Assembly (NCBI GenBank): GCA_963920765.1
Contig: OY987242.1
Span: forward strand, 25,258,002-25,322,001
From: Ulota crispa
Taxonomy: Eukaryota > Streptophyta > Bryopsida > Orthotrichales > Orthotrichaceae
Direction of reading: 5' to 3'
Length of the DNA stretch: 64,000 nt
Shown: positions 1 to 11,175 of the stretch, in pieces
How positions within the stretch are numbered: position 1 is the stretch's first letter
Layout of the letters: each line of letters opens with the position of its first letter
Position numbers and translations under genes: made by a program
Notes under the pieces: generated by a model
Told to the model about the DNA's origin: nothing
Database searches by the model: none
The model's input: only the letters and a program-made list of their open reading frames with translations

Positions 1-1117
1 CCTAAAGGACCAAGCCCTTTTTTCCTGTGAAAGTCACTAAAATTTGCCACTTCTAGGAGGTTTAGTAAAAATGGATTTTATGTTTTGTTTTTAGAGAATT
101 CAACAAGAGGATCTTGCCCTAGACTAGAAGAGGTACTTGTAGGAAAAAAAAACAGCTCATTCCATATGGAGAGGAGTGAGATATTTATATCTAAAGTGAA
201 AAAACAAGTTATTTTCCATGCTACCCAAAAATTTCAGAAGCCTTTGACCACTCTTATAACAAAAAAATTGCTGTACCCAAAGTTGCACTTTATTTTTTCC
301 ATGTAGGAGAACAAGTTAGGTATATGTGGGAGAATTTTCAAATCAATTGGAACTATACAACACATGGGAAAAAGGTAAAAAGTAAAAAGAAGTAGAGAAT
401 GAGTCAAATCACTAAATTGTTAAGAATATAATTATTAAAATGAAGAATGCAAATACCAATGGTTGTAATGTTGTGATAAACAATCTACTTCCTTTGGTTT
501 AATTGTTTTTCTAAAATATTGAAAATTGAGTAAAATAAAGGACTTCAAAGTTTATTTTAGAATAGAGGATCCGTAATTGCCCACAAACAAAAACTCCTCA
601 TAACTTTCATCTCATTGATTGAAATTGAATGATTCAAAGCTTCTCACGTATAAAAAATCTAAAGAACCAATTTCAATATTTTATTTTAAAAAAATATAAT
701 TCTTAAAGAAGTTTTTAGGCTACCTGAACAGGCAATCCTCCTCAAATTTTCATAAATTCATGCATAAATTCTTCATCAAATGTCAAAATGAAGAAAGAAT
801 TAGATGCCCACATCACTAGAAGAAAAGCAAGGACAAACGACTCCACAAATGAAACGACTAGGTCACCAGAACTGCCTTGCAACTCCACAAACAACTACAC
901 AACAACTGCACGACTAGATTGTAGTTGTGCAAATGTTGTGGAGTTGTTGTGCAGTTGCAAGGCAGTTCTGGTGACCTAGTCGTTTATCCTTGTTTTTCTT
1001 CTAGTGCATAGATCTTTGAATTCCCCACCTTCAACAAAAATTTCAAAAAATCACACAAAGTAGTTTAGCCCTAAGTACATCCAACCTATCCCAAAAGGGA
1101 CAATGGTCCTCTAGGGG
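1..1117. mobile_element. TTAA-type non-autonomous DNA transposon, left end cut by window edge
   Basis: The window starts inside the left inverted end (CCTAAAGGACC). The right end GGTCCTCTAGGGG is followed by TTAA at 1118-1121. Interior sequence is shared with the copies at 23,313-24,252, 25,935-26,829 and 38,567-39,472, for example a 'CTCCTCATAACTTTCATCTC' block and a terminal block ending near 'AAAGGGACA'. A TTAA target flanking ends that start CCC is the piggyBac-superfamily signature, and no transposase is present. The copy is interrupted by a CACTA-like element at 814-1006. Confidence 0.75.
814..1006. mobile_element. 193-bp CACTA-like miniature element nested in the TTAA element
   Basis: The ends are CACTAGAAGAAAA and TTTTTCTTCTAGTG, a nearly perfect foldback that continues inward through the ACGACT/GTCGT and 'AACTGCCTTGCAACT' stretches. 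A 3-bp duplication CAT flanks it at 811-813 and 1007-1009. Uninterrupted relatives of the host element (near 26,700) read straight across the insertion point. CACTA termini with a 3-bp duplication are typical of the CACTA/En-Spm superfamily. It has no coding capacity. Confidence 0.75.
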
Positions 1118-1121
1118 TTAA

Positions 1122-1988
1122 GGTGTCACGTTAGCAATTCCCTATTTATATAACACAAAGTGTGGAGAGAAATGTGGGGCAGCCTGAACGCAATATTCAG
1201 TGTGGCAACTTAAGCGAATGCATGCAGTTTCACAAGTGTCGCAAGTACATGTAACGCCAATCCTTTACCACAAATCCCTTTCTCGTCTGCGAACTTGACT
1301 ACGGCCAGCCTTTCATAATCCAATAGTTTTGCCAAGCTCAGTTCCCCTGCACCTCGGTTACCTTACTGCTGTTGTCACAAGCGCTGCACAAAAGATAGCA
1401 ACCGCTACTAATGAAAAGTGCCAAGCGTCCGTTCCCCTCACAAATGTGCGCTTGTAGGGTACTGTTTGTCAAAGTTTGCACACATTTTCACCCAAAAGCA
1501 AAATGATAGGCGGGTCAAAATAGTCCTTAACACCATAACTTATTAACAATGATGACTTAGAAAATAAGTCCTTGAATTTTGCCAATACGAGCACCCTCTC
1601 ATTCTCCACAATCGACATTCCAAAAGTTTGAAGCCCCATATAATTAGAAATGCTCTTTTGAGTGAACTACTTACTAATGCCAACACACTTTTTTAGTGTG
1701 CCAAAGATTTGATATAACAAAACGTCCTTAAAAATGTAATCGCATTCCACACACCAGGCTCCACACACACCAGAATCCACACTCCATCATGAACACATAC
1801 CAACAAAGAGTGCACGAAACAGTTTTGAAACTTGTATTACAGCAAAATGTACATGGATAAAGTAAGGAGCCCTAAACTAAATTATGATCGCAATATCATA
1901 TCCCGACCTTATACTACAAATACGAAGCAACTTCTGGTAATATTATATTTCCAGTAGCAACCACAATCTGTTGCCTGACACTGCCTCT
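1122..1988. other. 3' flank of the permease gene, no gene seen
   Basis: Mixed-composition spacer downstream of the permease stop codon on the minus strand. It probably contains the 3' UTR and polyadenylation region. I see no exon-like open frame or clear repeat pair here. Confidence 0.4.
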
Positions 1989-4900
1989 CTATAGATTAGC
2001 CTCCAGTTTGCTGTTCTTGTCGATGATGTTGTCATCGGTCTCGTCCACCCTGTACTCACACACCCCACAAACATCAACAAAATGCTACAAAAGATCTACA
2101 ACAACAAAAAATTGGAAATGCTCAACATCATGCACTACTGCAACGAGTTACACCAAGAGGCGGTTCACACTACATCCCTCATCCCATCTCCAGAGCATTT
2201 TTTCTGGTGAAAGGAAGCCAAACTGGCAACAATTCTGACAGATTTGGTAAAAAGTGGGCTAGTCCCTCCCTTTAACACCTAATGGATTGTCAAACTCAAA
2301 ATTATGTCTTCGGCAAAACAAGTATACTAAATAAAACCATGGATGTTTCATGCAATGATATTGGTGGAACTTGAGCTCAAAGTTGGGTCACAAAAAATGA
2401 TTGACCCAAACCTTGAGCAAAGTTCCATTTTCTGAATGCCAAATTTTTCAAAAAATGCTGCCATATAAGCATAATGCAGTGAACTAGGACTTGGGACATA
2501 GAGTAAATTACCAAGTTAGCAACTTTCAACTTTCAACCAATCAAATTCTGAGATTTCAATGAGACGTAGTGCGAACCACCCCCTAAGAATACTCTGAACT
2601 TGAGTAGTGAGACTTTCACTTACCCATGGGTTTGATCAGCCTTATCAAAGGGTAAGATGAGATTGAGGAAAACAGCAATGAAGCCCCCGATTGAAAATCC
2701 ATTCGACATGACAATGATAATCGAATCCCGCAGTCCTGCACACCAAAAACCAAAACAAAGTTTTTTCACATACTCAAAAAACCAAGCAGGCAAAAACCAC
2801 AATAATATGGGGTGTCAGTTCCGTCAAAAGAATGAAACATCAAGGTTTCAAAAATAAGCTTAAAATTTAAGATAATCAACCACATCATTCAAGCCTTTAT
2901 TTTAGTTATTACAAAAAAACTAAGAGGGGTTAAATATTAAGAATCTCCTTAGTTTTTGAAATCCCTTTTAGATGAGTTTCTAACTAAAAAATGACAAAGT
3001 TACATGTACATTAAATATTGCATTTAGGTTGCCTTAAGAATTAGGCGCCATTACAGCTACCTCATGTCTCGTCGCTCAACCACTTGGAGGCACTTGCAGC
3101 TCTTTCAATACTAAGCTTTCGAATAGTTTATGACCTGGTCACCCCTAGTTTGAATTTGTGCAGCTTCATCGTTATTGCTAGGCCTTCAAATTTTGTTAAT
3201 TACAGTGCCTATTGATAGAAAATCAGTAAGCATTTATCAAGTGCAAAATGTCAAGAAGTTAGCATGGGATAACCTAAATACAATAATTAAAGAGAAGTTA
3301 AAAATACGAAAATCAAGGTATTTTTTTGGTTTTCCGTCTAGAAGTTACAACTGTATCACCCAAAGAGTTCCAACTTCCAACTCAAGCTTTTAATCCTGAC
3401 ACCCACTAACAAGCTACAACTAAAGAGAATGTGAGAGAAATCTCGCCCGGTGACTAGTGTTTACTACAGTATCCAATGATAAAAATCACTGTAGTCTAAG
3501 TAAGTATTTATTTAGTGTAAAATGTCAAGAAATTAGCATGGGACAACCTAACTGCAATATTTAGAAAAGTTAAAATAGGATTGCCAAGGACTTTTGTTGG
3601 TTTTCTATCTAGAAGTTACAACTGTCTCACCCAAATAATTCCAACTTCCTTAGCACAAACTTTTAATCCCGACACCCACTAAGGTAGGAAGCTCTAATTC
3701 GGACTAGGCTCTAAAATGGACCACCTCCTCAAATGTATTTTACTTGTACATGTTGTTTTTCATAGCCCTTCAACAACGTACAGGTAATATACATTTGAGG
3801 AGGTGGTCCATTTTAGAGCCCTATGACCTTTCTCCTTCAAATTTTCATAACTAATTCCACAAAGCTCTAAAAAACATGAAACAGCTTGGGTTAGATGTTA
3901 ATTCCTCTTGTCTTTCGAAGGAAAATTTACTGAAAAACATTTCAAAAAGTTTCACCACTTCAAAATTCAGTTTCAGCCCTTAGATGATCCATTTATGAGC
4001 CTCCTACCTTAACATACTAAAACTAAAGAGAAAGTGAGAGACAAAATTTCGCACCTCGGAAGCCAGGCGACCAGTTAGCATTAACAGGCCAGAAGTTACC
4101 CTGATTAGGGTAATCCGTGAACTGGCCAGAGATATTGACCCAAGCAGGAATGAGAGTAACTCCCAACCCCACACCAATAGCCATGATAGCAATGAACCGA
4201 TTGCGCCGGTTCAACCCTTCACGCAGATTCAACACATGAATCCCGGACACCACCACGCCAGTGAACAGGAACGTCGTCATTCCACCCAGCACGCAATTCG
4301 GAATGGTCAGAATGATCGCTGCAAACTTCCCAATCACGCCCAACACGAAGAGCCACAGACAACACCCGTAGCCTGCGTAACGAGCAGCACATCGAGAGAG
4401 GGAGAGTACTCCGTTGTTCTGGGCGTAGGTGGTGACGGGCGTCATGGTGCCCAGGGCACCGAAGAAGGAGTTCAAGCCATCTGCTAGCACTGCACCTCGG
4501 ATGCGCTGTTCGAACTCTGGACCCACTGGTTCTAAGTGACTGGCTTCTGTGGTGGCCGTGATGTCGCCGATGCATTCCATGGTGGTCACCATGTAAGCGA
4601 ACAGGATGGGCAGGACTGCTGGCGCGTAGAATCCGAGTGGGAAGCGTTCTACCCATAGGAACGTGATCCATTTCGCACTGGAGATTTGCTGACCTGTTAC
4701 AAACCTGGTAGCAAAGGTTTTCGACGCGTGGTTAGAATGATTCCATGAGTAAGAGTAGCAACAACACCCCAGAAGCGTGAAAGTAAGGAGGAAAATCAAG
4801 TGACGAACTTTGAAAAAAATATTGTTAAAGAAGGAAGAGGAAACCAAAAATATTGGCATCAGTTTCAAAGTTCCAATTGCAAGCATCTGTTCACAAAGAT

Positions 4901-7900
4901 TTTTCATAGAACCTTGAGAAAGGTGGCAACACCCACCCATGAGTGTGAAACTAAGGATTTTGGAATAGGAAAAATCAATTGATGAAATTTGAACAAAAAA
5001 TATTGTTAAGTAAGGAAGAGGAAACACCAAAATATTGGCATCAATTTTAAAGTTCCAATTACAAGCATTTGTTCACAAATATGTTTCACAAGTCCAAAAC
5101 TGTTGGAAAATGTATAGTTGGGTGTAGGGGATACTAAAAAAAGGGCAGCTACGTGAAATTTTTTAGTGTGCTCATACGCTCATAACACTAATTTGAGAAG
5201 TCCTTAAATAGTGAAATGGGGCACTCATAGCTGTCATGCCAGTCATACCCAAAACCATTGCTTTGTCACCCATACCCATCACTTTATCACCCGTAACTAA
5301 ATTCTTTTTTATCTGACGAACACATATCTGGCACGTAGGCAATGCCTACGGGGACACTCACAGAGAGGGGTGTCACTACCTTAGTAGGAAAAATTTGGAA
5401 ACTCGTAGTATTAAGGGTTGGAGGCGTACCGTTGTTTGTGGCAGACACCGTCGACGCAATGCGTGTGGTGCGTGATAGACGCGACGATCATGCCTATTAA
5501 TAAGCCGATGATGACTTGCGTGTTGCGGAAGAACGGCGACCCGAGTAGCTCCGCGGAGATGATGGCAAAAAACACAACCAAGCCCAGGCCGAGGTACACT
5601 CGGTGTCCAAACGGCAACACCACCTCGCCGTTTCCAGTGCACAGCACCTTGCTCGTCAACACCTGCGTTCAGTCCCACCCACACACACCATGCAACAACC
5701 GTGGGTTCAAGGCTGACATAATTCCATAGCCATGAGATATGAGAGCCATAACCGAATTAAGGCAGGGGGTTCTAAAAGAGTGCAGGCTCTAAAATGATGC
5801 AACTTTTCAAAAGTATTCTATTTGTAAATGTTGTTTTTCATAGCCCTTCAACAATGTACAAGAAATGTATATTTGAAGAGGTACACCATTTTAAAGCCCT
5901 GCAACTTTTCCACTTCTAAATTTTATAACTAATTTCACAACGCTCCAAAAAATATGAAACAACTTGGGTTAGATGCCAATTCCTCTTGTTTTTCAAAAAA
6001 AAAAAAATATTGAAAAATATCCCACGAAGTTTCACCTCCCCAAAATTCAGTTTCAGCCATTAGATGCGGGCCTAGAAAACTTTACCTGGGCTCCACAGTA
6101 GGTACCTCCGCCCCAGTTCTCAAACGCGGAGCCGACGAGAGCGGATCCTAAAAGGACAAGACAGGTGCCTGTCACCACGGGCGGAAACACTCGCCGCAGG
6201 ACCTTGGTTGGGACGAAGGACATGGCCACTTGCCACCACGCGCACACCAAGAGCTGCACATGGCCACCATGACCATCGCCATCAATTCAAATACCGCCAA
6301 CGTATTCAAACCACTTGCATCGTAGAAGGGGTTCAGAGCACGCACCACTTCCATTATAATATTCTCACCTTACTCTAGAATTGTTCAATCCGTCCTAATC
6401 CATTCTAAGCCTTTTATCAAAAATTCCATTTTAAAGTATAGCGCCATCTACCGGTATACTTTCTAGCGGTAAAGATTTCACTACACAAACCTTAAAAATG
6501 AATCGATTGCAGTTTGAGAGATTTCAAGTCTCTAGGAGGGGCGTAAATAGAGGAGCTTCTAGGCTTGGGAGTAGTGCAAGGGTCTGCTTAGGGAGTCCTT
6601 CCGTGCGAGATCGGCGGCTCACTGGTAATTGGTCGAATGGGATTCCAAAAAAACAAAGAAACAGGAACTCTCATATAGAAAAATAGGAACTCTCATCCAA
6701 AATAATAAGAACTCCAATCTGACTAATTATTGGTGAGCTATGGTGAGCTTCACCGGCCACCAATGTCACATGGAAGGACACTCTTAGAGCGAGACTTGTG
6801 TCCCCAAGGTTGGCAATTTGAGTAACGGAATATAATGATTCTACACAAGGATTGGTATGAGTTCAGCTAGGATATTGAGAAATTTGGAAAGAGTGTATAT
6901 AGTTGGGAAGAGTGTATATGGTTGGGGGTGCTTACGGTGCCAATGAATTTGCCGTAAGCTACTTCAGCGGTTTGGCATTTCCCAACAAGTGGAACGGGGC
7001 AAGCGTCGCAGGTACCGAGACCAACGGAACACTGCTTGCCATTACAAGCGCATTGGCTCAGCGTTAAGATGACCTGCTGCGCTACCGGAACAAAGGAAAA
7101 CGAAACCCCCATCACGGATAGCAACCCGGACCCAATCACCAATTTTGTGCCACGAATTTTGAACTGCCTCACTTGAACCAGCGACGCCAAGGACGCCACT
7201 ATCAAAGCTGCCGACACCAAATCTGCAAGCACCACCCCCCACCCAAGGTCATTCAAATCTGGTGCTCACTTCAGAACCCAAAACCGGATACTAGGCAGAT
7301 ATGCAGAGTTATGTAACTATTTGCGGAGTGTGAACTACCATAATTTCAAGCTGGTGCAACTTGTCATCAACCTTTTTTTTTTCCCATAATACTAAAATAC
7401 ACTCTTATCATATTAAGCTTCTCATCATTTCGCTACAACTTCTAAACTTTTTTCCCTCCCGTGAAGAAGTTTATATTAAATAAGAATCCACAAATAAGCG
7501 CATACTCCATATCTACCTAGTGTGGGGTTCCAAACTTTCAGGCTTCAAAACATTCCCTGCAAACTTTCAGGCTTCAAAAACTTTGCACGCAAACTTTCTG
7601 TCCGTGCGTAATGGAGGCTTCTCGAGAGATTTTTACACGTACAGGTTCCCTGCAAACTTTCAGGCTTCAAAATATTCCATGCAAACTTTCAGTCCGAGAG
7701 TTATGGAGGCTTGTAGAGAGATGTTTGCACGTACAGGTTTGGTTTTCCGTTTTCATTCCACCTCCAGTCTGGGCAATCAAGAGCGGCGCGGTGATGATGC
7801 CGCCCACCATGGCCAGTGCGTGTTGCGCGCCCATGACGATGGACACCAGCAGCGACAGCTTGTCATCTTTCCCGTAGAAAGGTGGCAGCGGGCGCTCGTG

Positions 7901-7990
7901 CTTCCAGGGCGGCGTTGGCATGCACAGAAACCTCCAGTCGTAGTTCCCAATGATCCGTTCCTTCCATATTCCTCCACCTTGCTTCGCCAT
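1989..7990 (-). CDS. UapA-type nucleobase-ascorbate (NCS2/NAT) transporter, purine/H+ symporter, 7 coding exons
   Basis: Exons by splice consensus and phase: 7990-7762, 7222-6936, 6253-6086, 5662-5430, 4677-4055, 2735-2624, 2049-1989. They join in frame to 570 aa, close to Aspergillus UapA (about 574). Family motifs are in order: TM1 GAQHALAM (Q56-H57), SFVP.KVLRR.FPPVVTGT in exon 3, MECIGDITAT with E340 in the substrate site, and signature QNNGVLSLSR (392-401). The usual Thr at signature position 9 is Ser here. The family carries out proton-coupled uptake of uric acid, xanthine or related purines at the plasma membrane, with 14 membrane segments. The acidic C-terminal tail resembles tails that govern trafficking in fungal homologues. 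The start is ATG at 7990; upstream in-frame codons begin at a splice acceptor near 8008. This type differs from LPE1-type plant NATs. The exact substrate is inferred. Confidence 0.88.
2159..2578. mobile_element. MITE in permease intron 6 (ends GGCGGTTCACACTACATC / GACGTAGTGCGAACCACC)
   Basis: Inverted ends of about 18 bp bracket a 420-bp non-coding segment lying wholly inside the last intron. A related pair of ends occurs at about 18,966 and 19,551. Confidence 0.55.
3010..3690. repeat. MITE (CACTAAATA-TGCATTTAGGTTGCC family) with partial tandem duplication, permease intron 5
   Basis: A copy of the family also seen at 14,110, 27,757 and 54,825 spans about 3010-3290. The right half plus flank (about 3230-3415) is repeated at about 3505-3690 with divergence; both copies hold 'TCTAGAAGTTACAACTGT' and 'GACACCCACTAA'. 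Confidence 0.55.
3682..4009. mobile_element. AGGTAGGAGGCTC MITE in permease intron 5, TA target duplication
   Basis: Ends AGGTAGGAAGCTC and GAGCCTCCTACCT are flanked by TA at 3680-3681 and 4010-4011. Inside is a foldback ('CCACCTCCTCAAATGTA' versus 'ACATTTGAGGAGGTGG'). Sister copies are at 5760-6066 and 53,976-54,312. TA duplication suggests Tc1/mariner (Stowaway-like) mobilisation. Confidence 0.7.
4748..5385. mobile_element. Two nested or tandem copies of the AGGTAGGAGYAC MITE in permease intron 4
   Basis: A partial copy (about 4748-4917) is followed by a longer copy (about 4919-5385, right end CACTACCTTA). They share the 'AAATATTGGCATCA' and 'TTCACAAA' blocks with each other and with the element at 31,076-31,496, which lies in the opposite orientation. 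Confidence 0.55.
5760..6066. mobile_element. Decayed AGGTAGGAGGCTC MITE in permease intron 3
   Basis: Same interior as 3682-4009, including 'TTTTTCATAGCCCTTCAACAA' in part and 'CAGTTTCAGCC'. The left end is mutated to AGGCAGGGGG and the right terminus is missing. It ends within 20 bp of the exon 3 donor site. Confidence 0.6.
7529..7738. repeat. About 97-bp tandem duplication in permease intron 1
   Basis: Two units each carry 'GCAAACTTTCAGGCTTCAAA', 'ATGGAGGCTT' and 'CACGTACAGGTT', with a third short piece at the left. The array ends about 20 bp from the exon 1 donor site on the minus strand. Confidence 0.65.
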
Positions 7991-8136
7991 CGCCGTTTTA
8001 TTATTTCCTGGCAAAAAAAAGAAAAAAGAAAAAAAAGTCAGATTTTGATTACGAAAATCTAAGTTCTCTTTGCCCTAAGAAACTAACACAGATTTGTAAA
8101 ATTTTATAGTCAGAAATTTTGTGAATGAAGTATGTA

Positions 8137-8448
8137 AGGTAGGAGTACCCATAAACATCAAACTAAGGGTTTTGAACATGATGACTATTAATAAACAATT
8201 GGTAAATTATAGGATCCTATTAGGAACAAAAAAAATGAGTTTGCACTTTCAAATGTATTATTTGAATATTTTGAGAATAAGATGTGAGTTTTTAAAGAGA
8301 AAACTACCATTGCACCCATAACCACTTTCAAGATTTCATGTTCATGTGTTGTACATCCTTGTAATTACATCTATTCATTTCCACATGTTTTCCAAGATTT
8401 CAGAGGTGACGGTTGTGGGGACACTGACGCTTATGGGTGCTTGTACCT
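8137..8448. mobile_element. AGGTAGGAGTACCC MITE, TA target duplication
   Basis: Ends AGGTAGGAGTACCCATAA and TTATGGGTGCTTGTACCT with TA on both sides (8135-8136, 8449-8450). A 39,745-40,058 sister copy in inverse orientation shares 'AACATGATGA' and 'TATAGGATCCTAT'. It lies in the presumed leader intron of the permease gene. Confidence 0.65.
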
Positions 8449-8887
8449 TAGATAGTCTGAAATCATGACACCATGTAGGCTATGTTGCTAGGTGTCAGTT
8501 TAGTGATATAAAAAATTAATCGTGATTATGTTGCCATGTGGCAACAACAAATGACCTAGAAAAAATATGGCACCAATTATATTATCATATGGTCTGTTGC
8601 CCATTGGTTTGTCTTTTTTTTCTCTTGCTTTGAAGTTGAGCAACCAAAGAAAATTAGGTGAAAATATATTTGGAAGAGGCCAATTTTATTTTTGAAAATT
8701 TAAGAAGGTTTGTTTATAATTGCTTATTGATTTCTATGTCTTGAGGATAGTGTTGTTAAATGCTTGATTTTGTTGTACAAGTTCTTTATTGTAAAGTGTT
8801 TCAAAGTTATTTCACTTTGCATGTTGTTGTATGGTGCTTAGAAGTTTACCATACATTCAAATTTAGTTTTTAAATTTTGAATCTTCT

Positions 8888-9055
8888 ATGCCTTAAACAG
8901 CAAATCTCCTCTAAACTATAATATCCCTTAAACTAATATTTGGCATGTCATAACACTACCCACCCCCTTCTCACGCCATTATATGAACTAGTAACTCCAA
9001 TCCCAAGTATATTAGTTTAAAAGGAGTTCTACTGTACCCAAAATGTGACTTTCTT
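8888..9055. mobile_element. Short MITE related to 40,970-41,193
   Basis: The ends 'CTCCTCTAAACT' and 'AAAAGGAGTTCTACT' are inverted and match those of the 40,970-41,193 element. Non-coding. Confidence 0.4.
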
Positions 9056-9324
9056 AACTTAGGATATGTTTAAGTTAGGATGTTGTCAAAATTCATTGTG
9101 TTTCTTGTGTTATGTAGCTACTTTCAATTAAAATATAATGCTTTGTTGTAGGAACTTGATTGAGAAGAATTTTTTTGTGTCCCTATATGAAGTTGTTAAA
9201 TTCATGTGTGGAGCTAGATTTCTTCATCCCCAACAACCCTCATTGCTTAAATATTTTGTGATGAAAAATATTTGAGAAGCCTAAAAATACATAGTACAAA
9301 CATGGTGCCACCTTGGCTACTGCC

Positions 9325-9420
9325 ATACCTGACACTGGCGCAGAAAAGGAAACGCTGTTCGCCATCCATGCCCAACAACAAACGAAGCAAGTGAGTCCAC
9401 AAACCTCAAAACCAAAACCC
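9325..9420 (-). other. Possible 5' leader exon of the permease gene, with an upstream ORF
   Basis: On the minus strand an ATG at 9369 opens a frame MDGEQRFLFCASV that meets a strong donor (CAG|GTATGG) after 9329. Joining to the acceptor at about 8008, just upstream of the permease ATG, would give a short frame that stops (R-K-stop) before the main start. This makes it an upstream ORF rather than an N-terminal extension. The splice pairing is inferred from phase and consensus only. Confidence 0.35.
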
Positions 9421-9539
9421 AAAAAAAAATGCTCTCACGCACAAAATAGCACTAGAAACTAAGTAGGCACATCAAATCAGTTCGCAAGCGCCGCTACACT
9501 AATATAGCAATATACCAACTTGGGTGCAATAATTTACTA

Positions 9540-10015
9540 GAAAAAATCATAGAAGTGAAAGCTGTTGCTTGCGCTTGCAAAGGTCTCACCTTTGAATGCC
9601 AGTGGGGGTTTAATAACTACCGAAGTTGGCAACCTTGGCGGCGAGTGTCGAAGGGAGAGTTCAACCTCAGAGTCTTATCACTGCCATGTCCTGGTCACGC
9701 CTGGTTCTGCCACAACCCCACAGAAACAGAAGCAACTGAGACAAACTGGACCAGTAGAATAATTTTCAAGCAACAGCTACACTCGGTGTTACTATAGCTG
9801 CAAATATTGACAAGATTCCGTTGACAAGAGCCGTGCAAAGGCTTGGAATCTAACGAGAGGAACGGGTGACATGCAGTGATGCTCCGTCCCTGAACAACAG
9901 GAGGCTTCTGTGTATACAGGTTCGGCAGCAGCTGAGGCTAAGATTCATGGCGACCCAAGTGGTGATTCACGTTCTCAGCTAGTGGGTTGTATCTCTACTT
10001 CTGCAATTTCAACTA
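9540..10015 (+). other. Coding-like stretches, unidentified
   Basis: Two plus-strand open stretches have protein-like composition. About 9586-9762 is Ser/Thr/Gln-rich and includes TTPQKQKQLRQTGPVE. About 9911-10,020 follows a TATACAG acceptor-like site and reads SAAAEAKIHGDPSGDSRSQ before a stop. They could be exons of a disordered protein or decayed remnants. No family is recognised. Confidence 0.2.
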
Positions 10016-10978
10016 TACTATAAAAAAAAAGCCAGAAAAGTGGAGATTTGCGCCTGAGAAACAGCAAAGAGAATTTTTTTGACAATTTTGAAAGGAAGTA
10101 CAGTTCGTTTTTTGGGTCCTGACAGTTTCTACCCCATCGCTGTTGTGGCTGTGCACTAGAGCAAGCGACGATCACGAGGCGACAAAGATGCAAGCCAAAT
10201 TCGAAAGTATACGTACCTTACCGACATCAAGCAACAAATTGTCCGAATCTTGGCGATCCCATCAACAAATCGGGTATTGGAATCCTCCCTCCAGTACGAA
10301 AATCTGTGCCAGAGACTTCGAGAGGGGACTTCGAGGGACCCAGCCCAACGATTGTTGTGACTCGTGAGCAAAAAAATGGATGCGGAGGAGGTGCAGTAAG
10401 TTTAGATATAAGAATCAATTGCAAGGAGATTCCTTTTTTTGCGCCGAACACAACCCTCGGTGAAAGAGACGGAGATTCCCCGAGTCAGTTGACAAGTGCC
10501 AGCAATGATATCACCCCCAGATTCCCGGACATTCCTGCCGTTTATAATGAATTTGTCTAAACTTAGAAACCGAATGCTTTGCAAGGGGAGCATATATTTA
10601 GATTCGAGCACGAGTAATGTAGGGTCCGTAGGGGGTCCGTGAAAGTTGACAAGGGTTTGGTAGTCTATTTTGGGGTGGCCCTCCTGCGGGTCGGGAAGCG
10701 CAGTGCCCGCGGCGCCTGCCTGTCGTTGCCCCGCTTCCGTTGCGAGAGGCTCTCGCCGCTCTCCGCTCTCGCAGTATCGCCAAGGATGAAGGAGCTTGGC
10801 TTGGCTTGTGCCGAGCACCAGCACTGCTGGTCCGGGAAGAACCGACCTCTAGTTCAATGATAGCCGAATGAATGAGAAAAAACCGTTTGCAATCTATAAG
10901 TTCGGCTAAAAACCGGTTAAAAATTTTTAAAAAAATTACTCATAGTGTGAAATACAAAAAATAATTGAAAGAGTTCAT
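10016..10978. other. Spacer with a GC-richer block, no gene recognised
   Basis: 10,640-10,830 is unusually GC-rich for the surroundings. Short open frames run on both strands, but none shows splice-supported or family-like sequence. The stretch from 10,860 resembles 59,225-59,345, so part of it is an old dispersed repeat. Confidence 0.3.
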
Positions 10979-11175
10979 AACATTGTTAAGCAGTCAAATT
11001 CTTTTCTCAGGCATATTTTTCCTCAAATATTTGGGGAGCATTTAGTTTAAATTCAATCACAGAGTGGCAATGATGTGGGGAAGATAGGCTGATTGGTGAG
11101 GGTTTTTCTAGCCAATGGCATTTGCTGGGGGATCCCCATATTGGAGGGAGCAAAAGGGTCCCTAGCAAAAGTTAA

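Noticed and set aside
4023..5030. 335-codon minus frame as a single exon
   Set aside because: Only 4055-4677 aligns with the permease. The remainder is intron 4 containing MITE sequence; splice sites at 4677 and 4055 give the correct phase.
6053..6354. Larger exon 3 (both open frames merged)
   Set aside because: Family alignment and the GTGCAG acceptor place the exon at 6253-6086; the flanking frames are intronic.
7667..8014. Permease start at 8014 and exon 1 running to 7667
   Set aside because: The codon at 8014 is TTG and lies next to a leader-intron acceptor. ATG at 7990 fits the family, and the donor after 7762 joins in phase to D-L-V-S of exon 2.
10402..10824. 140-codon minus-strand protein
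   Set aside because: It spans a GC-rich block and AT-rich spacer with no change at any splice site and no family resemblance.
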